Source of the DNA: Lachnospiraceae bacterium | GTDB taxonomy: Bacteria; Bacillota_A; Clostridia; Lachnospirales; Lachnospiraceae | Direction: 5' to 3' | DNA length: 25,361 bases | Assembly (NCBI GenBank): GCA_016291475.1 | Contig: JAEEXJ010000046.1 | Coordinates: 1-25,361 of the forward strand | Shown: piece after piece, positions 16,045 to 22,499 of the stretch | Position numbering within the stretch: position 1 is the stretch's first letter | Layout: the number at the start of each line of letters is the position of its first letter | Position numbers and translations under genes: made by a program | The notes under the pieces: model-generated | Seen by the model: the letters and a program-made list of their open reading frames with translations, nothing else | The model's database searches: none | Told to the model about the DNA's origin: nothing

Positions 16045-16175
16045 GCGGATGTGATGGAATTGGTAGACATGCAAGATTTAGGTTCTTGTGCGTAAGCGTG
16101 TGGGTTCGGTCTTCGCTCCGCTACGGTCCGCGCAAACCTGACGTCCACCGGACGTCATGCGCCCCTTCATCCGCA
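16045..16175 (+). pseudogene. tRNA-Leu(UAG) copy interrupted in the T-loop
   Basis: The first 64 nt (16045-16108) are identical to the intact tRNA-Leu downstream: acceptor GCGGATG, D arm, anticodon stem CAAGA/TCTTG with loop TTTAGGT (anticodon TAG), variable arm and T-stem GGG with TTCG. After TTCG, 54 foreign nt (16109-16162) replace the AGT of the loop. The sequence then resumes with CCCTTCATCCGCA, which restores the acceptor strand. The insert holds a hairpin, TGACGTCC-ACC-GGACGTCA, flanked by GCGC on both sides, ending exactly at the resumption point. A functional tRNA would need the insert removed, so it is probably a pseudogene. The 3' end can also pair with the following TGCGGA. Confidence 0.8.
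16109..16162 (+). mobile_element. 54-nt hairpin-bearing insertion in tRNA-Leu
   Basis: Foreign segment inside the first tRNA-Leu copy. The 5' part (16109-16129) is GC-rich with CGGTC direct repeats at 16107-16111 and 16124-16128. The 3' part (16130-16162) folds as GCGC, AAACC internal loop, TGACGTCC-ACC-GGACGTCA, T, GCGC. There is no coding capacity. It could be a REP/MITE-like insertion or scar of site-specific recombination; T-loops of tRNAs are common integrase targets. No target-site duplication is evident. Confidence 0.45.
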
Positions 16176-16205
16176 GTTTTGCGGAGACAATTACATAGTT
16201 AGCAT

Positions 16206-16285
16206 GCGGATGTGATGGAATTGGTAGACATGCAAGATTTAGGTTCTTGTGCGTAAGCGTGTGGGTTCGAGTCCCTTCATCCGCA
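16206..16285 (+). tRNA. tRNA-Leu (anticodon UAG)
   Basis: An 80-nt class II tRNA. Acceptor GCGGATG pairs with CATCCGC, with discriminator A at 16285. The D-arm is ATG/CAT with GGTAGA. The anticodon stem is CAAGA/TCTTG around TTTAGGT, so the anticodon is TAG, reading leucine CUN codons. A short variable arm (TGC-GTAA-GCG) follows, then T-loop TTCGAGT flanked by GGG/CCC. CCA is not encoded. One T-T mismatch occurs in the T-stem. It lies 30 nt after an interrupted copy and is followed by a terminator. Confidence 0.92.
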
Positions 16286-16292
16286 GTCCGTG

Positions 16293-16326
16293 AAATATCC
16301 TTGGGATTAATCTCAAGGATATTTTT
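16293..16326 (+). terminator. intrinsic terminator after tRNA-Leu
   Basis: AAATATCCTTG (16293-16303) pairs with CAAGGATATTT (16314-16324), with a small inner GAT/ATC pairing, and the 3' arm runs into more Ts. It terminates the tRNA transcript. Confidence 0.85.
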
Positions 16327-16401
16327 ATAGTGAAATTAATATTGTATATTGGATAGAGAAATAGTTTCTGAATATGTGTTTTTCCGTAAGGAGAATAGTG
16401 G

Positions 16402-16932
16402 ATGAAAACTTATTATGATGACGGAAAGATTAAGGTACGGAGTATGGTGCCGGAGGATGCAAAGATACTGTATGATACGTATTTGTCATATGGATGGCAT
16501 CCTGAGATAGAAACTTACGAGAGTTATTATAGGGAGCAGGAGGAAGGCGTTAGACTTGTATTTATCGCCGAGTATGATGGCGATGTGAAAGGTCAGTGCA
16601 CGCTGGTACTTCATCCATCGGAAGGCCCCTGGGGTGGGAAGGATATTCCTGAGATCGTGGATCTGACGGTTTTCTTTGATATCCATGGTAAGGGTATCGG
16701 AACGAAGCTTCTTGATGTTGCTGAAAGTGAAGCATCCAAAATCTCAGATACTGTTTTTCTGGCTGTGGGAGTTCATTCGGGTTACGGTCCGGCGCAGCGG
16801 ATATACGTAAAGCGCGGATATATTCCGGACGGAAGCGGAGTGTGGTATCAGGGGAAGGTATTGGATCAGTATGCGCCCTGTGTTAACGATGATGACCTGC
16901 TGTTGTTTATGTCCAAGAGTTTGAAGGATTAA
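16402..16932 (+). CDS. GNAT family N-acetyltransferase
   Basis: A 176-residue cytosolic protein. The acetyl-CoA pyrophosphate-binding motif A is DIHGKGIGTKLLDVAE (Q/RxxGxG/A type), preceded by the IVDLTVFF strand. SGYGPAQRIYVKRGYIPDGSG is the classic C-terminal motif B region with the YxxRGY-like arginine/glycine turn (over 20 residues in full, core AQRIYVKRGY). The family acetylates amines of small molecules or proteins; the substrate here is unknown. AAGGAG lies about 10 nt upstream of ATG. It is a single gene, convergent with the potassium channel, and the 62-bp repeat array begins just after it. Confidence 0.9.
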   Translation: MKTYYDDGKIKVRSMVPEDAKILYDTYLSYGWHPEIETYESYYREQEEGVRLVFIAEYDGDVKGQCTLVLHPSEGPWGGKDIPEIVDLTVFFDIHGKGIGTKLLDVAESEASKISDTVFLAVGVHSGYGPAQRIYVKRGYIPDGSGVWYQGKVLDQYAPCVNDDDLLLFMSKSLKD

Positions 16933-16955
16933 TAATGCTTCCGCCTATCTGACGT

Positions 16956-17480
16956 GATGCTCGGAGTAAAGGCATCGAATCTGGGGAAAACCGAGGAAAT
17001 CGATGCTTCCGGAGGAAGAATCCTGAAGAAAAAGCATCAAAACCTCGGGAAAACGCAGAAATTGATGCTTCCGGAGGAAGAATCCTGAAGAAAAAGCATC
17101 AAAACCCCGGGAAAACGCAGGAATTGATGCTTCCGGAGGAAGAATCCTGAAGAAAAAGCATCGAAACCGCGGGAAAACGCAGGAATTGATGCTTCCGGCA
17201 GAAGAATCCCGAAGAAAAAGCATCGAAACCTCGGGAAAACAAAGAAATCGATGCATCCGGCAGAAGAATCTCGGAGAAAAAGCATCGAAACAGCGAGAAA
17301 ATACGGGAATTGATGCTTCCGGAGGAAGAATCCATGGTAAAAAGCATCAAAACCTCGGGAAATCAAAGAAATCGATGCATCCCGCATAAGTCCCCGAAGG
17401 AAAAGGCATCAAAAGTTACGAATAACGTGACTTTTGATGCCTTTACTGTTATGTGAAGCCTATGCTATTTTGATGCCTTT
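16956..17480. repeat. 62-bp tandem repeat array with internal GATGC/GCATC inverted repeats
   Basis: GATGC occurs at 16956, 17002, 17064, 17126, 17188, 17250, 17312, 17374 and 17436: a 46-bp first unit and then seven units of exactly 62 bp. Each 62-bp unit has GATGC at bases 1-5 and GCATC at bases 33-37. Units at 17002, 17064 and 17126 differ from their neighbours at only about two positions; later units diverge more. The conserved parts are CTTCCGG, GAAGAATC, A-rich GAAAAAGCATC and CGGGAAAAC. Adjacent pentamers face each other at 32 and 30 bp, so hairpins can form in two registers. The period is not a multiple of three and there is no ribosome site, so it is non-coding. It fills the convergent gap between the acetyltransferase and channel genes. 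Confidence 0.9.
17402..17444 (-). terminator. probable bidirectional terminator at the array end
   Basis: AAAGGCATCAAAAGT (17402-17416) pairs perfectly over 15 bp with ACTTTTGATGCCTTT (17430-17444). Read on the minus strand the hairpin ends in a T-run (TTTT, then CC), about 80 bp after the channel stop codon. A second copy of TTTTGATGCCTTT lies at 17468-17480. The stem sequence is the same GGCATC core that is repeated in the 62-bp units. Confidence 0.65.
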
Positions 17481-17524
17481 GCTGCTATATGGTGCTCCGC
17501 CTCCCCGGAGAATACGGAGACAGC

Positions 17525-18508
17525 TTAGTCTGTTCTTCTGCAGACCAGGATATCACCGGACTTGAGTATAATGTTTCTTGTGGGAACTGCGGTGACTCCG
17601 TCTCTTATAAGGACGAGGATGTCGGTGTTTTCATTGTCTTCGACGTATGCGATGTTCTTATTAACATATGGAGTATCGGGACTTACGGTGATCGTGATGA
17701 GTCCGGCTTTTTCTTCACCGTGTCCCTGGTTTCTTCGGATCATGGTGTACTTCTCGACAAAGCCTGCGGAAATGATACCTGTGGGTATCGCCACAACCGC
17801 CATTGCCAGGAAATCAATGAATACTCCTATGGTCTTACCTATGATGGTCACCGGGAATACATCGCCGTATCCTACAGTAAAGATGGTTGTTGCTGCCCAC
17901 CACAAACCGGAGAGTGCATTGGGAAAAGCATCCGGCTGAATATCATGCTCTACGGAATACATGCACAGACTGGAGGAGAGCATGAGGATCAGGATTATCA
18001 GAACGGAAGACATGATCTGATCTATTCTTTCTTTGAATACGGATAATATTACATGGAACGAATCATAAGTTGAATTGATCTTAAAAAGTCTCAGTATTCT
18101 GGCCACTCTCAGGAGTCTGAATACAACGAATCCCGACAGATAGTAGAAGGGAAGAATGGTGAGGAGTTCGATTATGCCGTCAAGGCTGATAATGAATTTC
18201 CACACGGCTTTTCCTTTGGATACATCGGGATAGAGGTATGCTGCGGTGGCCAGTCTTAATACATATTCTATCGTAAAGAAAACAATACTCAGTATATCCA
18301 GAAAGTTAAATACTCCCGACAGGAATGCGAGCTCCTGAAAGGATTCAAGTATGAGGGAGAGAATGTTCAGGATCACTATGGTGATCAGAAGTGCATCGAA
18401 TAAGAAGCTGGGAATATCGGACCTGCTTCCTATCTGGATTATCTCAAAGATTCTTTTTCCGGTAGAAGTCCGGGGATTTTTCTTTTTTTTGTTATTCATT
18501 GAACTCAT
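17525..18508 (-). CDS. voltage-gated potassium channel with C-terminal regulatory domain
   Basis: A 327-residue six-helix Kv-type subunit that would assemble as a tetramer in the cytoplasmic membrane. S1 to S3 lie within about 34-125. The S4 voltage sensor has basic residues every third position: R131, R134, R137, R140 and K143. The pore loop carries the selectivity filter TVGYGD at residues 211-216. After S6 (to about 250), the tail (about 258-327) resembles a TrkA-C/RCK_C-type ligand domain: ITVSPDTPYVNKNIAYVE followed by IILKSGDILVCRR. AAGGAAAC precedes the first ATG by about 6 nt, and a second in-frame ATG lies three codons later. Its gene is divergent from the galactan locus. Confidence 0.93.
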   Translation of the reverse strand: MSSMNNKKKKNPRTSTGKRIFEIIQIGSRSDIPSFLFDALLITIVILNILSLILESFQELAFLSGVFNFLDILSIVFFTIEYVLRLATAAYLYPDVSKGKAVWKFIISLDGIIELLTILPFYYLSGFVVFRLLRVARILRLFKINSTYDSFHVILSVFKERIDQIMSSVLIILILMLSSSLCMYSVEHDIQPDAFPNALSGLWWAATTIFTVGYGDVFPVTIIGKTIGVFIDFLAMAVVAIPTGIISAGFVEKYTMIRRNQGHGEEKAGLITITVSPDTPYVNKNIAYVEDNENTDILVLIRDGVTAVPTRNIILKSGDILVCRRTD

Positions 18509-18708
18509 CTGTTTCCTTTCGCATCCGTAATGCGGATACGTTATTATTCTTAAAAAATATTACCTTCCGCGGGAATTAATGTCAAAAAAGTTTAATAAAT
18601 TCTGAGTGCCGGTTTCTGGCTCAAATAGTGGATTTTTCAGCATTTCAGAAACGAAACCCGGATAATGAGTTTCCTCATTCGTCAAAATCCATAAAAATTT
18701 TTTATAAA

Positions 18709-18771
18709 AAAACGTTTTCTTTTTGCTTTATGTATGATATATTCGTGATTGTAAAGGCGTGAAAACGTTTT
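18709..18771 (+). promoter_or_regulatory. galactan locus promoter with twin AAAACGTTTT operators
   Basis: The 312-bp divergent gap between the channel and the binding-protein gene holds two identical 10-bp palindromes, AAAACGTTTT, at 18709-18718 and 18762-18771. Their centres are 53 bp apart (about five helical turns). CG-centred palindromes of this kind are typical of LacI-family regulators. A TATGAT/TATATT -10 region (18733-18743) lies between them, so paired binding could loop the promoter. The -35 is poor. No regulator gene is in the window; B. subtilis uses the LacI-family GanR for its galactan operon. Confidence 0.65.
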
Positions 18772-18820
18772 TTCATTCAAAATCAAACAACACGCCGAAA
18801 ACGGAAACGGAGGATAAATT

Positions 18821-20032
18821 ATGAAAAGAAAGTTACTTAGTCTTGTTCTCAGTGCAGGACTCGTAGCAAGCTCCCTCACTTCACTCGCAGGTTGCGGTAA
18901 AGCAACGGGAGAGATCAAGATCTGGGTTGCAGAGAATGTTGTTGAGTTTACCAGAACTCAGGTAGCGGCATTCCAGCAGGCAAACCCCGAGTATTCAGGA
19001 TATACCATCATAGTTGAGCCCGTCGGTGAGGGCGATGCAGCTACCAACATGATCACTGACGTAGAAGCAGGCGCTGACATCTACGGATTCCCTCAGGATC
19101 AGCTTTCACGTCTCGTTGCGGCAAGAGCCATTACTCCTATCGGAGATGCAGATGCAGCTTGGGTTGCAGAGCAGAACGATGCAGGTTCTGTCGGAGCAGC
19201 TAAGGTTGGTGATGTGACTTATGCTTATCCCATCACTTCCGATAACGGATACTTCCTTTACTATGACAGCTCCGTAATCTCAGATCCTTCCACCCTTGAG
19301 GGCATCGTTGCTGATTGCGAGAAGGCAGGAAAGAGCTTCTACATGGAGATCAACTCAGGTTGGTATCAGCCCGCTTTCTTCTTCGGAGACAACGGATGTA
19401 CCCTTACCTATGAGACAGATTCCACCGGCGCTTTCACTTCATGTGATTCCAACTATGCATCTGACGCAGGCGTTATTGCTCTTAAGAACATTATCGCTCT
19501 TCACAAGTCACCTGCATTTGTAAACGGATCATCCATCAGCAATGCAACCAACGTTGGTGCGATCGTTGACGGAACCTGGGATTCAGGCGCAGCTAAGGAT
19601 CTCTTCGGAGACAACTATGCGGCAGCCAAGCTTCCTACCGTAGGCGGAGTACAGCTCTCCGGATTCGGCGGATTCAAGCTTCTTGGTGTTAAGCCTCAGA
19701 CCGATAAGGACAGACTTGAAGCATGCAAGGCTATCGCTAAGTATCTCTCTTCCGCAGAAGTACAGCTCGCTCGTTATGACGAAGTAGGCTGGGGCCCTTC
19801 TAACATCACTGCTCAGAGATCCGATAAGGTTACTTCCGACGCAGCTCTTTCAGCTCTCGGACAGCAGCTTGCATTTACCATTCCTCAGGGACAGTATCCC
19901 GGCGACTATTGGTCACTTGCTACCGCTCTCGGTGACAGCATCCTTGCAGGAGATTATGATAACTCCAGCGATGCAGAGCTCTTACAGGTTCTTCAGGATT
20001 TCCAGGATACCTGCAGCAGCTACGCTCAGTAA
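18821..20032 (+). CDS. ganS: sugar ABC transporter substrate-binding lipoprotein, GanS/MalE-like
   Basis: A 403-residue extracellular solute-binding protein family 1. The signal peptide ends in the lipobox LAGC, with C25 as lipid anchor. The mature part opens with GEIKIWVAENVVEFTRTQVA, typical of maltose/cyclodextrin/galacto-oligosaccharide binders, and contains ITSDNGYFLYYD, INSGWYQPAFFF and a C-terminal PGDYWSLATALGDSI. Linkage to a GH53 galactanase makes galacto-oligosaccharides the most likely ligand, as in the B. subtilis ganSPQAB operon. The ligand is inferred from context, so the symbol is tentative. GGAGG lies about 9 nt before the ATG. Codon choice looks optimised, consistent with high expression. 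Confidence 0.88.
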   Translation: MKRKLLSLVLSAGLVASSLTSLAGCGKATGEIKIWVAENVVEFTRTQVAAFQQANPEYSGYTIIVEPVGEGDAATNMITDVEAGADIYGFPQDQLSRLVAARAITPIGDADAAWVAEQNDAGSVGAAKVGDVTYAYPITSDNGYFLYYDSSVISDPSTLEGIVADCEKAGKSFYMEINSGWYQPAFFFGDNGCTLTYETDSTGAFTSCDSNYASDAGVIALKNIIALHKSPAFVNGSSISNATNVGAIVDGTWDSGAAKDLFGDNYAAAKLPTVGGVQLSGFGGFKLLGVKPQTDKDRLEACKAIAKYLSSAEVQLARYDEVGWGPSNITAQRSDKVTSDAALSALGQQLAFTIPQGQYPGDYWSLATALGDSILAGDYDNSSDAELLQVLQDFQDTCSSYAQ

Positions 20033-20084
20033 TAATAAGCGAAGCTGACCCGTAACGTTATGTACGATTGGCTTTAGTTAACGG

Positions 20085-20110
20085 GGCAGGGAACCGTACG
20101 GCTCCCTGCC
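20085..20110 (+). terminator. intercistronic hairpin after the binding-protein gene
   Basis: GGCAGGGA (20085-20092) pairs with TCCCTGCC (20103-20110), with CCG/CGG inside. No T-run follows. Its place between binding protein and permeases suits partial termination or 3'-end protection that gives more binding protein than permease. Confidence 0.65.
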
Positions 20111-20155
20111 TCTCGTTATAAAAAATGGGTAATTTGTTCCGGGAGGGATTAACCT

Positions 20156-21547
20156 ATGGATATTAATAAAACGAAAAGGAACCTGAATGCTTTCGGGATG
20201 TATTTCTCCAGGCATTTCAGACAGCTCGGAACTGCCATAAAACACAGTTCCTGGAAAACCAAGATCTCAATGCTGATCTTTGGTTTTGCTCATTTCCTCA
20301 GAAAGCAGTTTCTGAGGGGCTTTGCTCTTCTTGCGGGTGAAGCGGGACTTTTATATGTTGTTTTCGGATTCGGGTGGCAGTATCTGACAAAGATGGGCTC
20401 ACTCGGAACTTCCATGGGAGGATATAATCCTGACGGAACAGTATCCTACGGCGATAACAGCTTCTTTATTCTCCTGTACGGTATTCTGGCTTTGCTTGCC
20501 GTGATCGCCGTCATAGTATTGTGGTGCATAAACGTTGTAGATAACTACAATTGTGAGAAAAGACTTTCTGAAGGAAGAACGCTTCCAACCAATATCGAAG
20601 ATTGGAAGAATCTTTTCGATAAGAATTTTGCACAGACGATCCTTACAATTCCTGTACTCGGAATATTTGTTTTTACTGTTATTCCCATAGTTTTCATGAT
20701 CTGTATCGCATTCACCAACTACGATAAAGATCACACACCGCCTTCTGCACTTTTTACCTGGGTGGGACTTGAGAACTTCAGGAAGATCTTTGATTTCGGA
20801 GGAATGGGACTCGGATCCACATTCTTCAGAGTATTGGGATGGACTCTCATCTGGGCTTTATTTGCCACATTCCTCAACTACTTCCTGGGAATGGCTGTAG
20901 CGATACTTATTAATCGCAAAGGCATCAAATTAAAAAAATTATGGAGAACCATTCTTGTCACAACAATTGCGGTTCCCCAGATTGTAAGCCTTCTTTACAT
21001 CGGAAAGCTTTTTGCGGCAGATGGTCTTATAAATCTCTTCCTTAAGAATCAGGGACTAATAACAAATCCGATTCCTTTCTGGACCAATGCCAATTACGCG
21101 AGAGTATTGATAATTCTTATCAACCTCTGGGTTGGTATTCCTTATATGATGCTCATTTCTACAGGGCTTTTGCTCAACATACCTTCGGATCTGTATGAAT
21201 CCGCAAGGATTGACGGAGCAAGTGCATTCCAGATGTTCAGGAAGATCACACTTCCTTACATGCTGTTTGTAACAGGACCTTTCCTTCTTACAAGCTACAT
21301 CGGAAACCTCAATAACTTCAACGTTATATACCTTCTTAACAGCGGACAGCCTAAGAGCATGTCACTGTCCAACGGAGCAGGTTCTACGGACCTTCTTGTT
21401 ACCTGGCTTTATACGGTTACCGTTACGAACAATGATTACAAGACCGCTGCAGTGATCGGTATCATGGTATTCGTTGTTACGTCTGTCATTTCACTGATCG
21501 TATACGGCATGTTGCCTTCGATTAAGAATGAGGAGGGCTTCCAATAA
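20156..21547 (+). CDS. ganP: sugar ABC transporter permease, GanP/MalF-like
   Basis: A 463-residue integral membrane protein with about eight helices. Two N-terminal helices (about 55-75 and 100-125) precede the standard permease core, as in MalF. The EAA loop that docks the ATPase is near residues 347-366 (ESARIDGASAFQMF, ITLP). GGGAGGG lies about 8 nt before the ATG. With the next gene it forms the heterodimeric channel. No ATPase gene is present, so a shared MsmX/MsmK-type ATPase encoded elsewhere is expected. The galacto-oligosaccharide substrate is inferred from the neighbouring GH53 gene. Confidence 0.9.
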   Translation: MDINKTKRNLNAFGMYFSRHFRQLGTAIKHSSWKTKISMLIFGFAHFLRKQFLRGFALLAGEAGLLYVVFGFGWQYLTKMGSLGTSMGGYNPDGTVSYGDNSFFILLYGILALLAVIAVIVLWCINVVDNYNCEKRLSEGRTLPTNIEDWKNLFDKNFAQTILTIPVLGIFVFTVIPIVFMICIAFTNYDKDHTPPSALFTWVGLENFRKIFDFGGMGLGSTFFRVLGWTLIWALFATFLNYFLGMAVAILINRKGIKLKKLWRTILVTTIAVPQIVSLLYIGKLFAADGLINLFLKNQGLITNPIPFWTNANYARVLIILINLWVGIPYMMLISTGLLLNIPSDLYESARIDGASAFQMFRKITLPYMLFVTGPFLLTSYIGNLNNFNVIYLLNSGQPKSMSLSNGAGSTDLLVTWLYTVTVTNNDYKTAAVIGIMVFVVTSVISLIVYGMLPSIKNEEGFQ

Positions 21548-22401
21548 TGATGAGCAGAAAACAAAAAATAGGAAATTTTTTCGCATATATCGTACTTATC
21601 ATCATAAGTTTTATATGGCTGTTCCCCTTTGTAGGACTTATCCTTCAGTCGTTCAGATCCTATAAACTGGAACCCGGCGGAATGGTTGGATATATTGTTC
21701 CAAAGCACTTTTCACTGGATTCGTATATCTATCTTTTCAGTGGAGAGAGCCAGTTCCCTAAGTGGTATATGAACACCATGATAATCGCACTGTGCGTATC
21801 TGCCGGTGTTACGGTGGTTTCAATCTGCGTTGCGTATGCGCTTTCCAGATTCAGATTCCCGGGAAGACAGTTCCTGATGAAGACCTGGCTTGTTCTGGGA
21901 ATGTTCCCCGGATTTCTTACCATGATCTGTCTGTATTTCCTGCTTAAGATTATGGGACTTACCCAGGCGGGTGCGATCCCCGGACTTATCTTGGTCGGTG
22001 TTGCAAGTTCCGGTATGAGCTATTACGTAAGTAAGGGATATTTTGATACCATTCCTTTGTCACTCGATGAAGCAGCCAGAATAGACGGAGCTTCAAGAGC
22101 ACAGATCATGTTCCAGATGATCCTTCCTCTTTCAAAGCCCGTCATCATCTACACCGCACTTGTTGCTTTCATGGGCCCCTGGTGTGATTACATTTTCGCT
22201 TCATATATAGCATTTGGACACAGCGCAAGTTACAACGTTGCCATAGCACTTCGTAACTGGGTATGGACCAATGACTATCAGGGCTTCTTTACCAGATTCT
22301 GTGCAGCCGGAATCGTCGTTGCGATTCCCGTAACCGTACTCTTCATGTTCCTTCAGAAGTACTACGTCGAAGGAATTACCGGCGGCGCTGTCAAAGGCTG
22401 A
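21547..22401 (+). CDS. ganQ: sugar ABC transporter permease, GanQ/MalG-like
   Basis: A 284-residue integral membrane permease with six predicted helices. The EAA motif is near residue 174 (LDEAARIDGASRAQIMF, then LPLSKP). Normal MalG length. The start overlaps the preceding stop by one base (TAATG), so translation is coupled; a second ATG follows at once, and either may be used. It partners GanP. The gene is followed by a terminator-like hairpin before the GH53 gene. Confidence 0.92.
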   Translation: MMSRKQKIGNFFAYIVLIIISFIWLFPFVGLILQSFRSYKLEPGGMVGYIVPKHFSLDSYIYLFSGESQFPKWYMNTMIIALCVSAGVTVVSICVAYALSRFRFPGRQFLMKTWLVLGMFPGFLTMICLYFLLKIMGLTQAGAIPGLILVGVASSGMSYYVSKGYFDTIPLSLDEAARIDGASRAQIMFQMILPLSKPVIIYTALVAFMGPWCDYIFASYIAFGHSASYNVAIALRNWVWTNDYQGFFTRFCAAGIVVAIPVTVLFMFLQKYYVEGITGGAVKG

Positions 22402-22449
22402 TATATTCTTACATCCTGACCTCCCGGAAGTGATGTGAGAGTAGATAAT

Positions 22450-22483
22450 AAGACCGTACGTAACTGCGTGCGGTCTTATTTTT
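22450..22483 (+). terminator. intrinsic terminator between permease and galactanase genes
   Basis: AAGACCG (22450-22456) pairs with CGGTCTT (22471-22477), extended by ACG/CGT-type pairing within. ATTTTT follows. It would separate the transporter transcript from ganB, or reduce readthrough. No clear new promoter is seen in the 17 bp before ganB, so ganB probably depends on readthrough. Confidence 0.8.
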
Positions 22484-22499
22484 AAGTAAGGGGTATTTT

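Noticed and set aside
16945..17389. Overlapping long ORFs on both strands within the repeat array
   Set aside because: They come from a stop-free 62-bp unit read in rotating frames (62 is not a multiple of three). No ribosome sites, and the same peptide pieces appear in several frames.
16956..17480. CRISPR array
   Set aside because: The whole 62-bp unit is repeated; there are no unique spacers between short constant repeats, and no cas genes are present.
17489..18046. 185-codon plus-strand ORF
   Set aside because: It is antisense to the clear potassium channel gene and has no recognisable domains.
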